NCBI GenBank assembly: GCA_036245805.1
Contig: BTRK01000006.1
Span: 41,324,520-41,388,519, forward strand
DNA from: Pristionchus mayeri
Lineage: Eukaryota; Nematoda; Chromadorea; Rhabditida; Neodiplogasteridae
DNA: 64,000 nucleotides
Reading direction: 5' to 3'
The notes under the pieces: generated by a model
Databases searched by the model: none
What the model was told of the DNA's origin: nothing
What the model saw: only the letters and a program-made list of their open reading frames with translations
Shown here: positions 52,454 through 63,450 of the stretch, piece by piece
Layout: the number at the start of each line of letters is the position of its first letter
Position numbering within the stretch: position 1 is the stretch's first letter
Translations under genes and position numbers: made by a program

Positions 52454-55400
52454 TTATCTGAGCGTGAGCAGTTCCTCATTGTCGAAGATGCACTGCATCA
52501 CTGCCATCTGCTTCTGCATGTCATCGATGGCGTAGTACATGTTGATCAGCTTCTGCTGCTCTTCCGTCGCCCCCACAGGAGACTCCCAATCGAAGACGAG
52601 CGACTGAGAAGGAGACCACTAATGAATAGCAAGAGACTAGAACGAATATGTATATTGAAGAAAGAATGAGAAAGAATAGAAAGGATGTATGTTTATGTCT
52701 TACTAACAGAGTCTTGCATATCTCACAAATGTGCAAAAATCAAATATAGCAGAATCCTCAGACCTCGCTTTCATCAGAGTATCTGGTGACGATCCGATGG
52801 ACGAGGTCGAAGTTGACGTCACTCGCATCCGACGATCTAATCAACACCCAGAGACACTTCAGCCTGACAAAGACATTGATATATATTGAATTATCGGTCC
52901 AGCAAGGTATCCTCTCAACGACATGGCAATAGAAATATATTGAATTCTCGTATCCAGCCTATGACCCCTCACAATCATCATGCATTTCACTCTAGCATAG
53001 TCCGACATTGGGATCACGCTTTTCATATACAACTAATTGCTTTGTTATTCACCGATGTCTACTTCCAACCATTGTTCACCATCTCTAATGTAGTGCCTCA
53101 ATGACCCTCCCCCTCCCCCGTCCACTCACGATGGCGGGAGATCGTTGATGAGAGCTCCTTCTCTTCCCATCTCCGAGTGATCCATCTTCATCGACAGCTT
53201 CTGCATTGAAATTCGTCTTCATCTCCACAGTATCCATCAATCAGAAACACCCGCATACCGTATCCTCCAACCAATCAATAGCTCACATCTCCCCCGTGAC
53301 TCCATGGCAGTGCTCCTTTGTGCATGTAGATGAGCATGTAGATCAGCGATTCGACCGTGTCCCTCTCACTCATCATATGCGCTGCAAAACCGATAATCAT
53401 CCATTTCACGCCTCCGACTAATGCAATCGCTAAGACACGTTCACTGTCATTTGCCATTCTCATTCGTCTCTCTACATTCCCCGTTAATTCTTGAGCAGTT
53501 ATGAATCAACAACCACTTCTCTCTTCCCAACATACCCCATGTTCATACATCAAATGGGATCTCGCTGTTCATTTTTTGCCGACGTGGCCTATCCGTAAAA
53601 AAAATTTCCTATGTGGCCAATCCGGATTATTTTTTCGGTTTATAGTGTGAATTTTTAATTGAAATGACAATTTTTTTCGAAATTGAAATAGTGATTGCAA
53701 TTCGCATTTGCATTTTTAAAGTTACCGGACGAGGACGAAACCCTGATCTGGTCGCGTGTACGAGAGAGTATGCAAAAGTGAGAGAGCGCGGGATTACGCT
53801 GGTCATTTCCGGCTTTCCCTTGAGGCTATTATTGATGTCTAGCATTTTTGTATGTATATTCATTCTCAACTAATTCAGCCATCACCTATTCGATGGAGGA
53901 CAAAAAATAAGGGGTCAATTTTGTCCTCGTCCGGTAACTTTAAGAGATCTCCACCAGAGAACGTAATATGCCCACGGATGACTAAAAATTCGATAATTCC
54001 CAAACTTTTTTTCTGAAGTGTGGGCTGCTGATAGACGGCAGTAAGTGTGCTGATAGACGGCAGTAATAACTAAGGCTAGGGGTCGATTTTGAAAAAAGTT
54101 TCAGGTTCCTCTCATTTTTGGTGTCGAAAAAGTCGATATCTCCGAAGGGACTTTTTCTGACGTATTTTCATCGTAGAAACCAAATTTCGATGTCCGATTG
54201 CGAGAAAACGCAAAATAAAAAAAATCTACGATCGAAAAAATCACCTTTTTTGACATTTTTTTGCAATTTTTGAAACGTTCTATTTTTTTGCGCAGATTTT
54301 AGATATGATTTGTAGGATCTACACCTGTATGTAACATCTACAAAAATCAGATCAAAAAACATATTTTAGATATTTGGTCCAAAGATCATATTTGAGGTCA
54401 AAATGATGAAAATGACTTGGTGTAGTTCGCTAAACTTTATACATCCATGTATCCAATGACTCGAAAATAATTTATTTTCATAATATTTCATGTAAAGAAA
54501 ACCATTGAAAATCGATTTTCGAAAAGCCCAAAATTGGAAAATCGAAAAACCGTTCAAATATGTTGATAGTCATAACAATGTTTAAGTTTGTTTTTCACAG
54601 CGTTCCGACCCCCATTGTTCTCTCCAGATAAGGGTAGACAAAGGGATTAATATTTTGACTTTTCCCGCGAAAACCCAAACTGCAAATAGGCTGTTTGAGA
54701 GCTCTTCGATATTTGAGAATCCTCTGAAACATAAAACAATGCCCCCAATTTGATCACTCTGCGCACTTTTGAATTTCATAGTTCGAGTGAAACACAAATC
54801 AGGCTGGTCAGTTCCGTTCACCGAGGAGGCGATTTGCGGAGGTAGATTTTATGTTTCAGGAGGATTTCAAGTATAATGATTGCAGTTCGACTCAGCTCCC
54901 TTTTCTGTCGAGTCAGAATGCTGTGTTTTGCGAGCTCTGTTATCCAAAACCTATTTCTACGAGTAAAATTATGCTAGACAACATGTTCGATTTATGATTT
55001 TTCGAAATTGATTTCTTTGGTACTTTTGGACGGGTCGAAAAAATGAAATTTTCAATTTTGGCATATTTACCGCTTTCTCGGCGCTGTATTATGACACAGC
55101 ATCTAATCTAGTTACAATGAAGTTTTTTTTGTGTCATTGGATACAGGGATGTTAAAAATTCAGCGGTCTACACCAAGTCATTTTCATCATTTTGTCCTAA
55201 AAACAATGATTTTGGACCAAAATATCTAAAATATACACAAAAAATCTGATTTTTGCAGATGTTACATATTTTTCGGTGTAGATTCTTTTTTAAAAAGTAT
55301 CTAAAATCTGCGCAAAAAATTAGAACATTCTCAAAATTTCAAAAAAATTATCAAAAAAGTGATTTTTCGACCATCACATTTTTATTTCGTATTTGTTCGC

Positions 55401-58400
55401 AATCGGACATCGAAATTAGGTTTCTACGAGTGAAAATACGTCAGAAAATCTATATCCCACGCCATTCTGAGATATCGACTTTTTCGACGCTTTTTTTCAA
55501 AATCGACCACTAGCCTTAGCTATTACTGCCGTCAATCAGCACTCGGGGCCCACACTTTTAGAAAAGAAAGTTTGGTAGTTATCGAATTTTTGGCCATCCG
55601 TGAACCCCTGCACGGTTGTTACGTTCTTTGGTGGAGGGCCTCTTAATTAACATTGAAATTATGCAAATAATCATAGCATAAATGAAATGAATTATGAAAA
55701 ATAGTTAAAAATAAAATTGGAGCATACAGAACCGGAAAATTCAATCATAGCCACAATTTTGGCCCATGCGGACCTCTAGTTGCTTAGAATAAGTGTTGTA
55801 TAGGAACCCAATAATAGCTAAATTCCCTAATTTAAATATTCCTATACACAATTTACTCAGTTCTCGATTACCTCTCGTGAGTATTACTGTAAGTCTCTTC
55901 TTCAACTTTTTCACACACATTTTTGACGCAACTATTGGCGTGTTCCATTCCTCTCTCTCGCTCCCTCCATTCATTCTAGTTTTTGTCTCTCTCGTGAGCT
56001 GTGACTCACTCTGCTCTCTGTATTTTCATTCTATTTATTTATTGTGAATAAACCCCTGAGTTTACTCCTTCCTCTCCCGTCTTCTACGACACAGCAAGGG
56101 ATCGGATACAACACTGGCGTTCAGGATCTTCAAGGACTACGCAATTTTCGTCACCTGACGTAATTCGCGTGGAGTTTCGATTTGAGTAAGAGGATCGGTC
56201 CGCTGGTGACTGATCTGGACTCAAATCGACTGAGTAAAAGGGCAGGAGGTTGATCGCTGGATTAGCCTGTACCCTAAACTCACAATTGCTAGTAGAGAGT
56301 TGCTCACTGGAGCGACTTGTGCTAGTAATTGAACAGAGATTGTCCTCTGATCGTGGCAGAGTGCTGCCCGATTTTCTGAATACACATTATCACAATGTCT
56401 GGAGATGAAGTGTTGGACAATGAGGCACTTACCAACCAAGTGATGGATTTGAAGCAGCTGCTCACGACTGTGACACACTTCATAATGGAACAGAGACATA
56501 ATGGAAACACGGTTCCCTCGACCGAACAATCAACAGGCTCGATTAACGCCATCGAATCTCGTATCCACGAGTTCGTATACTCCCCTGAGGATGGCTCAAC
56601 TTTCGAGAGATGGTGGAATCGGCACGAGGACATCTTCGACATCGATCTCAAGGAATGGGAGGACGTGAAGAAGATACGGCTCTTACTCAGACACGTCTCC
56701 ACTTCAGTGGAACGCACTTTCACTGAATCGGTAGCCCCTACCAAGTGGACAGAGATGACGCTGGAGGATGTCAAGAAGAAGATGCTGACTCTGTTCGGCG
56801 ACAACACTTCTCCATTCGACAGACGACGGTTCATGCTCGATCTGAAGATGAGCAAGGAGAACATCGAGGATGTGCGCGCTCTCGCTGCACGCGTCAATCA
56901 GACGGTTGAAAGAGCGGAAGTGAAGACAGCAACAGTGGACGAGTGGAAGGTCCTCACCTTCCTCCACTCCCTCGATCTCCCATGTTACTCGGATGTGCAT
57001 CTGAAAATGATGCAGACGGCTAATCAGAAAGGACCAGCCTGCACTCTGGAGGATTTTTTCTCTGTTTACAATGACATCGCCCAGCTCAAGCAGGACTCGA
57101 GAGCAATGACGGAATCGAGTCGGGAGGTGCACTTCGTGAACAAGAAAGGCAAGGAGTACAAATCCTTCCAGAAGGACAACAAAACGGTTCAATGGAAATC
57201 GAGTCCGGCTCAGAAGCAGGATAAGCCCTGTCCCTCCTGTGGCAAGAAAACCCACAAACGAGACGACTGCCGGTTCCTGAATGCAGAATGCGGACACTGT
57301 CGGAGGAAGGGACACATCGCTCAGGCATGCCTTTCGAAGAACAAGCAGATGCACACTGTCAGCGTGTCTACAGTAGCCACATCCGAATGGACCTCAACGG
57401 TCAATCAACATCGATCAAGATCGACACCGGAGCGGACATCACAATCGTCTCCGAGAAGACGTGGACGAAGATCGGCGAGCCCAAGTGCTCGAACGCCGAC
57501 TACACAGCAACGTGCGCCAATGGAGAGAAACTGGAACTACTCGGGAAGTTCAAGGCTACCGCCAAGTACGGTGGAGTCGAGGCGATCGCTGACGTCTACG
57601 TCACTCGCCAGGACATCAATCTGCTCGGAAGGAATCTCATCAAGCTGCTGGAGCTGATCGAGATCCGAGAGCCCGAAACGGTTCTCCATGTGATCAACGC
57701 ATCACTCTCCACGAACGAGGAGTACACTGAGTGGGTGAAGGAGGAGTATCCCGAAGTAACTGCCAGTGGACTCGGAAGCTGCACAGAGATGTCAGCATCT
57801 CTTCAGCTCAAGCCTGATGCGAAGCCCGTCTTCATCAAGGCAAGACCAGTGCCGTACGCACTGACGGAGAAAGTGGACAAGGAACTCGAGTGACTGGAGA
57901 AGATAGGAGTCATCGAGAAGGTGCAGTACAGCGATTGGGCAGCCCCCATACTGACTGTGAGCAAACCGAACGGTTCGATACGAATGTGCGCAGACTTCAG
58001 CACGGGTCTCAACGCCGCCATCGATCTACCGGCTCACCCCCTTCCGGCTCCTGACGACATCTTCGCCACTCTCAATGGAGCTGTGATCTTCTCACAAATC
58101 GACCTGGCAGAGACATACCTGCAGGTTCCACTGGATTAGGACGCCCAGAAGCTACTCGTCATCAACACGCCCAAGGGTCTCTTCCAATACAAGAGACTGC
58201 CCTTCGGTGTGAAGGCTGCTCCCGGCATTTTCCAAAGGCTAATGGACACAATGCTGAGCGGAGTGAAGCACGCCCTCCCTTATCTGGATGATATCATCAT
58301 CGGAGGGAGCACCAAGGAGGAGCATGACAGCACTCTTCAGGAGGTCATGCGTAGGCTCATGCAATACGGACTCCGCACACGCGCTGAAAAGTGCTTATTC

Positions 58401-61400
58401 GGAATGAAGGAGGTCAAATTCCTCGGCTTCATCATCAACAAGGACGGTAGACACACCGATCCGAAGAAGACGGAGGCCATCCGTACGATGCCGGCACCCG
58501 AGAATCCCAGCATGCTGAGAAGCTTCCTGGGTATGGTGACCTACAACGGTCAATTCATGGAGGGTATGCACAAGAAGAGGGGACCACTGGACCATCTACT
58601 GCAAAAGGATGCCAAGTGGATCTGGACACCTCAGTGTGACAAGGAATTCAACGAGCTCAAGGATACGATGAACACGCAACTCTCGCTCGTGCACTACGAC
58701 CCCAAGAAGGAAATCGTGGTCGCAGCAGATGCTTGCGAGGACGGCATTGGCGCTGTAATCCTCCATCGCTTCCCAGACGGTTCACTCAGGGCAATCTGCC
58801 ATGTTTCGAGAAAGCTCAAACCAGCCGAGAAGAACTACGGACAGATTGAGAAGGAGGCACTAGGACTGATCTACGCAGTTGGAAAGTTCCATAAGTACAT
58901 CTACGGTCGGAGATTCACACTGCAGACGGATCATAAACCACTCGTGACCATCTTCGGATCGCCCAAGGGAGTACCCGCATACACAGCTAAGCGCATCTAC
59001 AGATGGGCGGAGACGCTCCTCATGTACGATTTCAAGATCGAGTACGTGAACACACACTCATTCGCTTACGCCGACGCTCTCTCACGGCTCATCAACGAAT
59101 GCCAATCGGACAAGGTCTGTGTCGACCGGCTCTCAATCGAGGAGGACAACAACGGTTCTCTTCAATCAACAATCAGACGTCTCCCAGTCACAACCGATGA
59201 CATCAAAGCGGAGACCGCGAAGGATGCACTTCTGCAGGAGGTCATCCAGAAGCACATCAAGGGATGGAGTCACAAGGACGCAAAGGATACACGTCTGACC
59301 GCCTACTACTCAAGAAGAGCCGAGCTCAGTCTCGTGAAGGGATGTCTCCTCTTCGGATCACGAGTAGTCGTCCCGTGCACACTCCGAACAAGGGTCATGA
59401 AGGAACTCCACTCAGAGCACCCAGGAATCGTTCGGATGAAGTCGCTGGCAAGAAGCATCTGCTTCTGGCCCGGATTGGACCAGGAGGTGGAACAAACTGT
59501 CAGTAGATGCGATCGGTGCGCGAAAGCCGCCAAGTCTCCAGTCAAAGTCCCACTCCAGCCATGGCCCACTTCTGAGCGACCATGGGAGCGAGTTCACATC
59601 GACTACGCTGGACCCATCAGAGGAGAATACTACCATCGTGGATTCACACAGCAAATGGCCAGAGGTGTACTGCACGCAGCAGATCACGGCTTCGAAGACT
59701 GTGGATTTCATGAAGGATGCCATCAGCAGATACGGTATCCCGGAAGTGATCGTCTCGGACAATGGGACACAATTCACTTCGGAACTCTTCCGGCTCATGT
59801 GCACCTCCTACGGTATCAAGCACATCACAATCGCACCGTACCATCCGCAATCCAACGGACAAGCAGAACGGTTCGTGGACACGCTCAAGCGGAGCCTGAA
59901 GAAGATGAACGGAGATGCTCCCAACAAGGACATCATCCGTCAGTTTCTGATGACGTACAGGAGGACCCCGAATCCGAACACTCCAGGAGGACGGAGCCCC
60001 TCGGAGATCTTCCTCGGACGGCTCATCAGGACTCGAGTTGACCTCATTTTTCCAAGAATTCGATCCGGAAAGATCGATGAGAAGATGAAGGCACAATTCG
60101 ACAAGCATCATGGAGTCAAGGACAGGAGATTCACTGTCGGAGAGCTAATCTACTACCGTTCACCGGATGGACCAAACCATACGAAATGGTTACCCGGAGT
60201 GATCACTGGAAGGAGAGGAAAAGTGATGTTTGAGATCGAAGTGGAGAAGAAGAAGTCATTTCTTCGAAAAATTAACTTTTCGACGTCGATATAGTCACAT
60301 TTCCAGGTCGGCGCTGTGGGTCTGCTTTATATTTTCTTAAATGCCATACATTAAATAAGTAATAGCCCAAAAAAAAAACCCACGCGGTGACTTAATTCGT
60401 GAGAACTAAGGGACAACAGAAAACGAGTTCATTCGAGAGTTGAATTTATTAGTTCAACTTTGGGCATGTCAAATTCGTTTATTTCGCACTTTTGGGCGAG
60501 CGCTGTGGTATACGTATAATTTCAATGTTTCAAATTGTATTTTAAAGCAAAAAAACGCCTTAATTAATGCAAAATTCGATGCGTTATTAATTTTTAAAGT
60601 GATTGAGTTCAAAAAATGAGGCTACAGTATACCAATTTTTGAGTACGCAAATGCACGGCTCTCTGCAAAATTAGTGAACTATCCGGTTCTGAATGCTCCA
60701 ACTATATTTTAAACTATTTTACATAATTTTGTATCATTTATGCTGTGATTATTTGAAAATTAAAAACACAAAAACGCAGTATTGCCGATATGGCCTTTGC
60801 CAAAGTGCCGACGTGCCTTCTCTCTTTTGGGAGACCCATTTGACGTATGCCCATGTTCCTACTGTTTCTCAGTCACTCACCATCTTCCAGTTGGTGCCAT
60901 TTGATGGGCGCGAAGTCCAGGCTGCCCTCCCACGCCGTTCTCCTCCTCTCAGTGGGATCAGTGACGTCCACCGTCTCTTCACGATCTATTAAATCACTAG
61001 TAATCAATCAATAATCAATCCGTTTGAGAATAAGTCAATCGATAGTCTAACACATGGAAAAAAACGGATCGATAATCAAGCGACCGCACCGTACACTTTG
61101 ACGATGTCGGTGTGATTGGAGAGGTAGACGTTGCGAGATCGGGCGTCGATGTTGAAATCCTCCAGGGAGAAGGAGAGAAGACGGTAGCCATGGCCACACA
61201 ACTGCTCGAAAATCTGAAGGAAGCGTTGAGAAGAGGAATGGATTCACATATTTGGTGTAGGTCACGCCCCAATTGACTAGGAGGGTACGCTCTACCATGA
61301 CATAGATCATTAGTGTAAACAATGGCAAAAATATGAAAAATACGTTTAAAAAATAAAAATAAATAAATAAGAGAAGCGCAGACTACAGTATACCTTGACA

Positions 61401-63450
61401 ATCTGCCCTGCGATTCGATCAAGAGAACCCGGTGAGACCTTGCGATCACATATCGAGTGGCATCGCTCGATGGTTGGACCGCCCCTGAAACATATGAGAA
61501 ATTAATAGAGGAAAGACTACTTCAAACTATTAAATGGACGAAAATAGTAGATACCTGTAGATGTACGCGTAGTATTGCACACCGTCCGCCTGGTGCTTAT
61601 TCACATATCCCAAGTCGAATATGGTGGAGAAGAAGTGCTGAGCGGAGTTGAGCTCCATCTGCAATCAATGATTGCCAATCATTCCGATTTGTGAAAAGGG
61701 GATGATTAAGTTGCCCGTTTATAGTCCTTGAATCAAAACAGTCAGACGCGTGAATCTAGTAAAGAATTGCTAAACAAATCACAGCTAATTTTGCTGAATA
61801 CTTTGTAGATCTGACCGTACCATCTCGAGGAATTTCAGCTCCGTGTTTAACTGCTCCATATCGTCCCTCTGGATGAAATTTACACGCAGAATGAGCTGGA
61901 AATATTGGGCGGAATCAGAAAAAATATGAAGGTGCATAACTAAAAATCGTCGCGTTCTGAAGAAATACCAGTGGACTCCTATGCTGCTCACCTCGTATTT
62001 GTTCCTGTAGACGACGTAGGTCGCTCCCTTCGATTCATCGATTGAGATGAGATGGATGATCTGAAACGATTTTAGGATTGCTGTACAAGAAATGAATCTC
62101 GTCATTATTTGAGTTCTCTCACGGTATAATCGGCGATATATGACGCAGGATGGAGTGAAATATTTCATACGTGCTATTGATAAAATTTAATTTTAATATT
62201 TGCTCACTTTGTACAATCCTATGAAGAAGGAGCCCTTTTTGAACCGCAGCTTATTGATGTCGAGATCCTTCGGAGTGACGTCACCGTCATACCATCTAAA
62301 TATAAGGAAAAATGCATCACCGTCAAAAATTAAAAGATACATAAAGAATCCATAGATGGAAATCTATAAAATGTTTCTAGCCTTAAAAACGTATTCTAAA
62401 GATGAAAAATATGGAAGGGTAAGCAATCTGCTCACTTGGTGTTTCCTCCAATTTTCTCCTCATCTGTGTCTTCATCACTCCACTTTCCCGCTTTCTTCTT
62501 AGGAGTCTTCCTGACGTACTTCCGCTTCGGCTTTACCCCCTCATTGAGAAGATCGAGCAAGTTGTTGCCCTCAAAATAATAGAAGAATGAATTAACCCGA
62601 GCATTGCGCATCCTTCAAAGTTCGCTATTCGCCTGTAATAATAAATAGAAGTATGCTACAACAAGTACATATCGATAAATATCACATTTTAATACGATAC
62701 TCGCCTGTCCTCCTCCAGACTTCTTCGGCTTCTTCGGTTTCTCCTCGGGCTCGGGTGAACTCGGCGGAGTATCTCGGTAAACAACCGGAAAACACAAAAG
62801 AAATCACGAATCATTCAAAATCCCATAAATTTAAAGTTACCGGACGAGGACAATATTGACCCACCATTTTTTGTCTTCCATCGAATAGCCGATGACTGAA
62901 TTAATTGAGAATGAATATACAAAAATTCTAAAAATCAATAATAGCCTCAAGAGAAAGCCGGAAATGTAATCCCGCGCTCTCTCACTTTTGCATACTCTCT
63001 CGTACACGCGACGAGATCAGGGTCAGATCAGGGTTTCGTCCTCGTCCGGTAACTTTAACGTTAATTAACACTGGAAACCGGGTATCTCGGAACCTTGTTC
63101 GGTGGCGGTTTGGGAGTGCCTGCCTTCGCTGTAGAAGGTCTCTTTGCCTTAAAAACAACTCTGAAATAAAATACCACCAGTTTTCCAACCTTCCTGTTCG
63201 GCATTCTCCTGGGAGTAGGCTGCTCTTCTTTCACTTCTTCTTTCACTTAAGAAATATAATTAGAAAAGTACAAAGATGCGAAAATCACCTTCTGTTTCTG
63301 TGGGCACAGGGGGGTCGATCGATTTGAGAATCTAAAAGCAAAAGTTCCAAAAAAGAAAGCTAGGTCGGAGTAACTGACTTGTTTGAGCGCGGCACCTCGG
63401 ATGGGCATTTGAACAGGAGTAGTTTCGACGATCACCGCAGTGCCCGACAT
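52454..63450 (-). CDS. Casein-kinase-1-like pseudokinase with basic N-terminus
   Basis: Seventeen phase-consistent exons: 63379-63450, 63289-63331, 63190-63245, 63072-63147, 62705-62772, 62436-62569, 62208-62295, 61992-62060, 61821-61895, 61555-61658, 61394-61484, 61090-61213, 60881-60985, 53287-53381, 53130-53200, 52764-52863 and 52454-52603. The N-terminal 180 residues are Pro/Lys-rich (KPKRKYVRKTPKKK). The rest follows the CK1/TTBK fold: FKKGSFFIGLYK, YELILRVNF (beta-3), YRGGPTIERCHS, FEQLCGHGYRLLSFSLEDFN (catalytic-loop position), SNHTDIVKVY (DFG position), WEGSLDFAPIKWHQ, MSERDTVESLIYMLIYMHKG, LPW, FDWE. The beta-3 Lys is Arg, and the HRD and DFG motifs are absent, so catalysis is unlikely. 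Exon 13 ends G| and exon 14 begins CG, closing a codon across a 7.5-kb intron full of transposons. Confidence 0.82.
53720..53939. mobile_element. TTAA-flanked MITE, copy 2
   Basis: 220 bp, ends AGTTACCGGACGAGGAC and GTCCTCGTCCGGTAACT, flanked by TTAA (53716-53719 and 53940-53943). Same orientation as copy 1. It lies in intron 13 of the pseudokinase gene, and its right TTAA is also the first four bases of the next element. Confidence 0.9.
53940..55646. mobile_element. TTAAGAG foldback, 1.7-kb copy
   Basis: Ends TTAAGAGATCTCCACCAGAG and the complement of TTAAGAGGCCCTCCACCAAA. Long imperfect arms follow (for example AACTAAGGCTAGGGGTCGAT near 54068 against ATCGACCACTAGCCTTAGC near 55500). No transposase frame. 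It shares ends with 48614-49288. Confidence 0.82.
56395..57657 (+). CDS. gag: Ty3/gypsy gag (capsid/nucleocapsid)
   Basis: 420 codons, open throughout. The N-terminal and central parts form the capsid (including FERWWNRHEDIFDIDLKEW). Two zinc knuckles of the C-X2-C-X4-H-X4-C type follow at about 57229-57330 (CPSCGKKTHKRDDC and CGHCRRKGHIAQAC), which bind the RNA. The last 370 bp overlap the pol frame, which is -1 relative to gag, so pol would need a -1 ribosomal frameshift. The tail after the knuckles is Ser/Arg/Thr-rich out-of-frame pol sequence. Confidence 0.88.
   Translation: MSGDEVLDNEALTNQVMDLKQLLTTVTHFIMEQRHNGNTVPSTEQSTGSINAIESRIHEFVYSPEDGSTFERWWNRHEDIFDIDLKEWEDVKKIRLLLRHVSTSVERTFTESVAPTKWTEMTLEDVKKKMLTLFGDNTSPFDRRRFMLDLKMSKENIEDVRALAARVNQTVERAEVKTATVDEWKVLTFLHSLDLPCYSDVHLKMMQTANQKGPACTLEDFFSVYNDIAQLKQDSRAMTESSREVHFVNKKGKEYKSFQKDNKTVQWKSSPAQKQDKPCPSCGKKTHKRDDCRFLNAECGHCRRKGHIAQACLSKNKQMHTVSVSTVATSEWTSTVNQHRSRSTPERTSQSSPRRRGRRSASPSARTPTTQQRAPMERNWNYSGSSRLPPSTVESRRSLTSTSLARTSICSEGISSSCWS
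57288..60294 (+). pseudogene. pol: Ty3/gypsy pol (protease-RT-RNase H-integrase), broken
   Basis: Domains in order: aspartic protease (DTGADITIV near 57420), reverse transcriptase (FSQIDLAETYLQVPLD near 58090, active site LPYLDDIIIGG near 58278), RNase H (VVAADACEDGIGAVI near 58720), then the integrase HHCC finger (about 59400-59525) and its DDE core (HIDYAG, VSDNGTQF, then Glu in QSNGQAERF). Breaks: TGA at 57891-57893, TAG at 58137-58139, and a frameshift near 59635 after which integrase continues in the +1 frame to 60294. The copy is therefore dead. It belongs to the Ty3/gypsy class common in nematodes. Confidence 0.92.
62835..63054. mobile_element. TTAA-flanked MITE, copy 3 (inverted)
   Basis: 220 bp with ends AGTTACCGGACGAGGAC / GTCCTCGTCCGGTAACT, flanked by TTAA (62831-62834 and 63055-63058). 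Orientation is opposite to copies 1 and 2. It lies in intron 4 of the pseudokinase gene, 17 bp from exon 4. Confidence 0.9.

Larger units (their letters stand above)
55657..60760 (+). mobile_element. Ty3/gypsy retroelement bracketed by 85-bp inverted repeats
   Basis: Inner body: a possible 5' LTR (about 55795-56098, with AATAAA near 56044 and a CA-type end), a primer-site-like TGGCGTTCAGG (near 56117), gag (56395) and pol (to 60294). I could not find a matching 3' LTR after pol. Instead, imperfect inverted repeats of about 85 bp (55657-55742, 60672-60760; shared core AACCGGATAGTTCA-like and GCATAAATGA) enclose everything. It lies antisense in intron 13 of the pseudokinase gene. Confidence 0.75.

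Noticed and set aside
53275..53463. Exon 14 of the pseudokinase gene starting upstream at 53463
   Set aside because: A start at the TTTTGCAG acceptor (53381) closes the codon with exon 13 and matches CK1 alignment; the longer frame adds residues with no counterpart.
56322..57354. Long minus-strand frames (191 and 216 codons)
   Set aside because: Antisense of the gypsy gag gene.
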